A stretch of DNA of 64,000 bases from contig JAULJL010000004.1 in assembly GCA_030761205.1 (NCBI GenBank), forward strand, positions 37,606,172-37,670,171. Reading direction: 5' to 3'. The position numbers and the translations under genes were made by a program. This stretch comes from Fremontodendron californicum (Eukaryota; Streptophyta; Magnoliopsida; Malvales; Malvaceae). Of the stretch, positions 58,956 to 64,000 are shown one piece after another (within the stretch, counting starts at the first letter, position 1; every line of letters begins with the position of its first letter). The notes under the pieces were generated by a model that ran no database searches, had not been told where the DNA came from, and was given only the letters and a program-made list of their open reading frames with translations.

Positions 58956-59133
58956 GCCACGTCATAGATATCCATGTCCGACCAGAGAGAGCAGGGAGAC
59001 AGTATTCAACATGTCGTCATCCAAAACCTTGCTTTTTACATTGGTCCACGTGGCATGTGAGATCACCGACAATCAAGCAGCTAATTTTTGTTGTTTGTTT
59101 TGGTGGATTCTTCTTGGCATTAATTACGTGTCA
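58956..59133 (+). promoter_or_regulatory. ABRE/G-box cluster upstream of the OXS3-like gene
   Basis: GCCACGTCAT (58956), CCACGTGGC (59046-59054) and TACGTGTCA (59125-59133) are three ACGT-core elements within 180 bp, about 360-540 bp before the ATG. This cluster is typical of promoters responding to abscisic acid and drought, which suits a stress gene. Confidence 0.55.
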
Positions 59134-59411
59134 GTTGCCACTCTCATTTTAGTTTACAGCTGTTCTCAGATGAGAATGAGATGATGACTTCATTAATTAA
59201 AGCTTACATGGCAAAAGTATATTTGAATGCAAACAAGACATTGTGCGCTTGGGAAACACCTGATTACAGTTTTTTTTATTTTTATTTTAATTTTTTATAT
59301 AAAAAATGGAAACAGTAAGTGGATGAGGATAAGGGAGTCCCCAGTTGCTTTAAAACAATACATTTCAATTATCAATCATATTTATCTTTTTTTTTTTTTT
59401 TTTTCTTTTTT

Positions 59412-59420
59412 TTATATTTA
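59412..59420 (+). promoter_or_regulatory. TATA box of the OXS3-like gene
   Basis: TTATATTTA lies 77 bp before the ATG at 59498, followed by an ACAACAACAAAACAACCC leader, a translation-enhancing CAA-type leader. Confidence 0.5.
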
Positions 59421-59497
59421 CAACAACAAAACAACCCAAATCTCTTCAATCTTCCCTTCCCTTCCCTTCCATTTTCTTTTTCATTGTTTGTGTGATT

Positions 59498-60374
59498 ATG
59501 TCGACTGTATCGGGAAGGATAGAAGCGTCGCGGTTTGGGAGCATGGTGAAATGCACGTGTAATGCTTCCAGATTTGAATCCATGCCGGTAAACGAAAGGA
59601 AAGAGGTGGAGGAACTGGAGGAGGAAGACGATTGGAAGAGTTCATCGTCTACCACGACGTCGTCTTGGATCGGGAGAAATAGTGATGACGTGTCTGGAGG
59701 ATCCTCGGACGGTGGAGATTGCGACGAAAATGAGATTCAAAGTTCCTATAATGGTGGCTTAGACATGATGGATTCGCTCCAACAGGTTTTGCCTATGAGG
59801 TTCGTGTCTCCACTTAGCTTTAGTTCTCCTGTCGGATTTTTTTTTTGTCCTAAAAAACTCCATTAGTTCTCAATGAATTTGTTTGTTTTTGGTTCGGATC
59901 TGTGTAAAAAAACTAAATTGGGTTCTTAACAGGAGAGGCATCTCAAGTTTTTACAATGGCAAATCAAAGTCTTTCACAAGTTTAGCCGATGCTTCCTCAA
60001 CTTCATCGATTAAAGACATAGCAAAACCTGAAAATGCCTATACCCGGAGGAAGAGAAATCTATTGGCAATCAACCATGTATGGGACAAGAACAGGATTAA
60101 AAGACCCATCAGATCAAGCAAAAGTACATTGGCTCTTGCTGTTGCAATGAGCAGCTCTGAAAGTATCTCTACCACAAGTGACGACTCTACTTCAACTTCA
60201 TGCCCTCGGTTTCCTCCTTTGCACCCACAAAATACCCCTTCGTCGCCGTCTTCAAGTCGTCGGAATTTCTCTAATTGGCGGTCCTTCTCGTTGGCTGATG
60301 TACAGGAATATACCACTGTTATTGGAAGCACTTATCCAGATTGCTCTTTAGTTGAGGATAAAACTAACTCTTAA
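59498..60374 (+). CDS. OXS3 (oxidative stress 3)-like protein
   Basis: Two exons: 59498-59799 and 59933-60374, phases agree, 247 aa. The join M-R|R-G-I-S-S-F-Y-N-G-K-S-K-S-F lies inside the family's conserved core, L-Q-Q-V-L-P-M-R-R-G-I-S-S-F-Y-N-G-K-S-K-S-F-T-S-L-A-D-A split across the intron. OXS3 proteins are plant nuclear proteins that raise tolerance to cadmium and oxidative stress and may act on chromatin. The first third is Glu/Asp- and Ser-rich, the rest is Ser/Thr-rich and basic around residues 145-165. The start is the ATG at 59498; the two codons upstream in frame begin with GTG. No membrane segments. Confidence 0.9.
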
Positions 60375-60733
60375 GAAACAAAATTGATAATAATTTGTTA
60401 ATAGGTTTTTACAGAGTTTGATATATACCCAAGTTTTATCAATTTGTAGGTTTTTTTTTTTTTTTTTTTTTTTATCATGCTGCTCAGTGCTAATTTCATT
60501 TTAACAATAGCTGATAGTGACTAGTTAATAGCGAGTCTCATGTTTATGTTTTACTTATTTTGATGCCAGAGAGAATCGAACTGATAAATGTAAATGGAGA
60601 AAGCGTCTGAAATTGATTTCCAATGGTTTTTTAATCACGTTTGTTCCAAGGTTAAAGGTGATGATATAAATGTTGACAACCACCAAAATAGCAACAAAAA
60701 AAAGAAAATGATAGCTTTAGCTTAACTTTATTT

Positions 60734-61121
60734 ACAAGACTTTTAAGCGGAGAGAATAATGTGTATGAATTAAGACAAAACTATCTTAATCAATCAACCA
60801 ATTGAGTTAGATGACTTAAAAAAGAAAAGAATCAGAGTTTTAATGATCAAAATTCATTTTTACCCTTTTTGAATGAAAAAAGAGATTTCATTAGCTACCA
60901 AGTAACAATAAAGAACACAACCTACATACAAGACTTTAAGCGGAGAGAATAATGTGTATGAATTAAGACAAAACTATCTTTAATCAATCAACCAATTGAG
61001 TTTGATGACTTAAAAAAAAACAGAGTTTTAATGATCAAAATTCATTTTTACCCTTTTTGAATGAAAAAAGAGATTTCATTAGCTAACAAAGTAACAATAA
61101 AGAACACAGCCTATATACGAG
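60734..61121. repeat. Tandem duplication, 2 x ~194 bp
   Basis: The block starting ACAAGACTTTTAAGCGG at 60734 repeats from 60928 with a small number of differences and short indels over its length. It lies in the 3' flank of the OXS3-like gene. Confidence 0.9.
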
Positions 61122-61330
61122 TCGGATGAAACCCGATTGATAATTTTTTTACCCAAAACCCCGTTCAACCCGATCCGTTGGATCTTTAAAATTTTATGTT
61201 AATATTTCTATTTTAAAATTAAATAAAATATTTTTTATTAATTAAATAATAATTCAAATCGAATTATATCAAACTTAAAAAATCATATACAAAACCCGAT
61301 TCGTTAACAGGTATACTAATGCCCATTCTA
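61115..61330. repeat. MITE-like repeat, copy 3 of the 21540 family
   Basis: ACGAGTCGGATGAAACCCG at one end, CCCGATCCGTTGGATC, an AT-rich core and CCCGATTCGTTAACAGG at the other. It abuts the end of the 194-bp duplication. Confidence 0.55.
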
Positions 61331-61710
61331 TCTACATTCTAAAAATTCTTTATACAGCATAGGAATACAACACGAAAGCATTTCTACAGTTAAAAGCAAA
61401 TAGGAGAGGACAAGCTTCACAAGGAAAAAAACAAGAAGCAATCCTTCTCAATAAAGCAAATTAATGCCTATCCGTAAAGTAAACAATGTAGTGTGCTACC
61501 TAGTCCTACGACTTACCCAATGTGGACGCTATCATGAGAGCAGTTGATAGACTGAATTTCACAAGTTTTAGAATCTTATCTTTGAGCACCAACCTTTATC
61601 ATCAAAGACTACTCGGACACTTTTTTAAAACCATATATGTATTAACCTTCAAGACGAGCTATACTGTGAGTTTCAAATAGCTAAGCTGCCTTCCAAATCA
61701 TACAGTAGAC

Positions 61711-64000
61711 TTACTTTTGATTCTGGGTTAGAAATTGTGCACATGAATATTCCGACAAGATCGCGGGGAGTTCAACGTCCGAAGGATCTATTGCTGGTAA
61801 TGCAATATCTATATCGTCAGTTGAGAATGGAATGCTGCAATCAGAAAATGGTTCAAAATTCAATAACGAATCAAAGTGATACACACACACACACAAACAT
61901 GGATCCAACTATAACAAGGATTTTGGAAGGGAGAAAAAACACTTTCAAAAGGCAAGCTCATATCTTTGCTCTGGTAGCTTCAATTATACACACATTTGAA
62001 AGAGAAAGCACATTACCTCAGATCATCATCCAGCAAGAATGAGTTTGAGGCCAAATACTGGTTGTCCTTGTTCAACATCTCCCTCATTTCAGCAACAACC
62101 TGCTGACATATAATGTCAGAAACCCAAGAGATATTATTGTACACAAATTAACCACGGGCACTGAGTCTGTAACTTGCCTCATTTGACACACTCTGAGTGC
62201 CATATTTGTCATCCCAGTACATGGTACTTATTCGATAGATTTGCCTAACAGTCAGCGCCTGCACAAGTTCCATAATACAAGGAAATCATGATTAACCTCC
62301 AAAAGGGTGAATTGAGATTGGGGATTCAGATAAACATTAGCTTACCGGACACAAATCTTGACTGATCTCATCCAGAGACTTTTTCCTCTTCTGATGTATT
62401 ACCTAAATAAAATGTAGAATGAAAAAGTGAACAACAGACTTGATAATTTATAGCTTAACTGGCCAAAAAATGTAGAAGCTGGGGCACATACCAGAAAACC
62501 AACAGCTTGTCTAATATAATTTAGCTCATGCCAAGAGGTTCCTACAAACTACATATTCCAATATTTCAGAATAAGAACTACTGCATTCAATTAGTACAAT
62601 AGCTTGCTGAAGAAAGTTATTTACCTCCTCCTTTGCATTGACTATCCATTTCTCTAATTCTGCTAGACCAGATTTAACATATTCCCCATTTGAAAATGAG
62701 CAACATTCTCGTCGAAGTAAAAGACTGGAGAAAATTTCAGCTTAATAAATTGATCATTCAACCAATTGACACTAAGATAATTTCTAATACAATGAGCACA
62801 TACCTGTTGAAAAGAGACATATTGATGAAGGAGAAAACCTGAGTGATCAGCTTACGAATGAAGAAAGAGGGTACCTACATGCACAGGAATTGGATCAGAG
62901 AAGGTAATTAAAGAAACAAAAGCTGGTATAATTTTAATCATAACTGCTCTAAATAATTTCATAAGAGATACCATTTTTGTAATTAGTTGATAAGAGATAC
63001 TATTCAATTCTCCCATCAAGTACTACATACGTTTGATGACCTTATCAACTAAGGTTTAACGATCAAATAGTCAAACTAGTAATTATTGTTTCTAGAAGGG
63101 AAACTCCTTGCTACAAACTATTACACCTACATGATTTTCACGTAAACGACCCATTAGGGAGTTCAAGAATTTGATGATGCTATCCCATTGACTACTAGGT
63201 GACTGTTGGGGAAGCCCTCCAGGAGATCTCGTTTTTCCAGCAAGCATTCGCGCATTTTTTGGCACCTTCAAAATCAACAAACAATATCCAGCAATTAGAA
63301 TTTTAAGTTTCCAAGCAGCTAAACATCTGATGCTTTCTCACAAGAAACTGCACAAATATACCTTATTTAACAAAATAAATAAAAGGATAGCATATACATG
63401 ACAACAAATATGGAAAACTCTGATCAAACCATAATCTGACAATGAATGCTTTTCCGCTTAAGTTGCTTTTTACAGTGTCAAACACCTTAATAGTGAAAAG
63501 CTTAGCACTTGAATTGCGTAACATAAACAGATGTTTGAGACATAACATAAACACATCTATATTATAATTAAAACTGATCTTGGGGCCTGGTACTTCATGA
63601 ATTTGAATTTTGGCTTTAGCTTCCAAATCTGCATAAGATCAAACATTCAATACAAACCTGAATGCACAATCCCAAAAGCGGAGATAATTCTTTCTTAATA
63701 TTGTCACGAATCAAGCCAAAAATCTTCTCAACACAGGCTGTCAGTTGTTGTTTGAATAATATTGCAGGATATCTTGCATCTATATGTGACATACCATCCT
63801 CAAACCCAAGGTATTTGAAAGGAGATTTTAGACCCTGGAGGCATAATAAACAAAAATCAGCTTACTTTAGACAAAATTGTTCAATGACGTAATAAAATTG
63901 AAAAGAATGAAACATGACCACTGGCCTCCATGCAGCAACGACGACTATTATTAGAAAAAGTACATCAAGAGAAGACAAGCTTTATTCACCATTAGAGATA
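61711..64000 (-). CDS. Myosin XI heavy chain, C-terminal part (partial, runs off window)
   Basis: Nine exons are clear on the minus strand: 63834-63658, 63265-63131, 62874-62804, 62724-62625, 62548-62492, 62402-62346, 62258-62178, 62099-62017 and 61834-61711, joining in phase to a TAA stop. Another exon probably lies near 63925-63985. They encode the dilute (DIL) domain of plant class XI myosins: P-A-I-L-F-K-Q-Q-L-T-A, S-Q-W-D-S-I-I-K-F-L, R-R-E-C-C-S-F-S-N-G-E-Y-V-K, W-H-E-L-N-Y-I-R-Q-A-V-G-F-L, Y-R-I-S-T-M-Y-W-D-D-K-Y-G-T. This globular tail binds cargo adaptors such as MyoB receptors to carry organelles along actin. The motor, IQ and coiled-coil exons would lie beyond 64000. The intron between 62178 and 62099 has a GC donor. 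I do not assign a paralogue letter. Confidence 0.92.

Noticed and set aside
1..64000. tRNA, rRNA, CRISPR arrays, viral or bacterial insertion sequences
   Set aside because: None seen on reading both strands; the repeats are AT-rich plant-type elements without spacer structure.

Overview
This is a plant nuclear genome segment, very probably from a core eudicot. The genes contain many short GT-AG introns, the intergenic DNA is strongly AT-rich with microsatellites and MITE-like foldback repeats, and every recognisable protein belongs to a plant family (F-box/kelch, PORR, sterol 3beta-HSD/decarboxylase-reticulon fusion, PAM2/CUE/Smr CID protein, plant G-alpha, OXS3, myosin XI). There is nothing bacterial, organellar or viral in the coding content.

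Layout. 1-2.9 kb: an F-box/kelch gene (+) with an intron in its 5' leader. 2.9-16.8 kb: a long gene-poor, repeat-rich stretch with AT-rich blocks, foldback elements, a five-copy 'CGTGT' repeat, an orphan coding-like fragment near 5.1 kb and an unassigned promoter-like island near 8.4 kb. 17.0-18.8 kb: a Gln/Ser-rich plant protein gene (+) with a small second exon. 19.6-21.0 kb: an intronless PORR-domain organelle RNA-splicing factor (-). 22.9-28.5 kb: a 12-exon 3beta-hydroxysteroid dehydrogenase/decarboxylase-reticulon fusion (+). 28.5-33.1 kb: intergenic. 33.4-38.2 kb: a 10-exon BRCT-domain gene (+) with one AT-AC (U12-type) and one GC-AG intron. 40.4-45.0 kb: a CID7-like gene (-) with a leader intron. 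45-48.4 kb: intergenic with several MITEs. 48.5-50.7 kb: a 4-exon alpha/beta hydrolase (+). 51.7-56.5 kb: the heterotrimeric G-protein alpha subunit (+), 13 coding exons plus a leader intron. 59.5-60.4 kb: an OXS3-like stress gene (+) with ABRE/G-box motifs upstream. 61.7 kb to the window end: the 3' part of a myosin XI heavy chain gene (-), DIL-domain exons, continuing beyond the window.

The order 3beta-HSD/D-reticulon, BRCT gene, CID7, G-alpha recalls from memory the Arabidopsis chromosome 2 interval around At2g26260-At2g26300, which suggests ancestral microsynteny with the alpha/beta hydrolase as an extra neighbour. The genes do not form a pathway; they are independent eukaryotic transcription units. 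All exon-intron structures here were derived by hand from reading-frame continuity, splice consensus and family similarity; no alignment or transcript data were available. The most notable observations are the non-canonical introns, a foldback element with a perfect 9-bp target duplication, and several recurring short repeat families.
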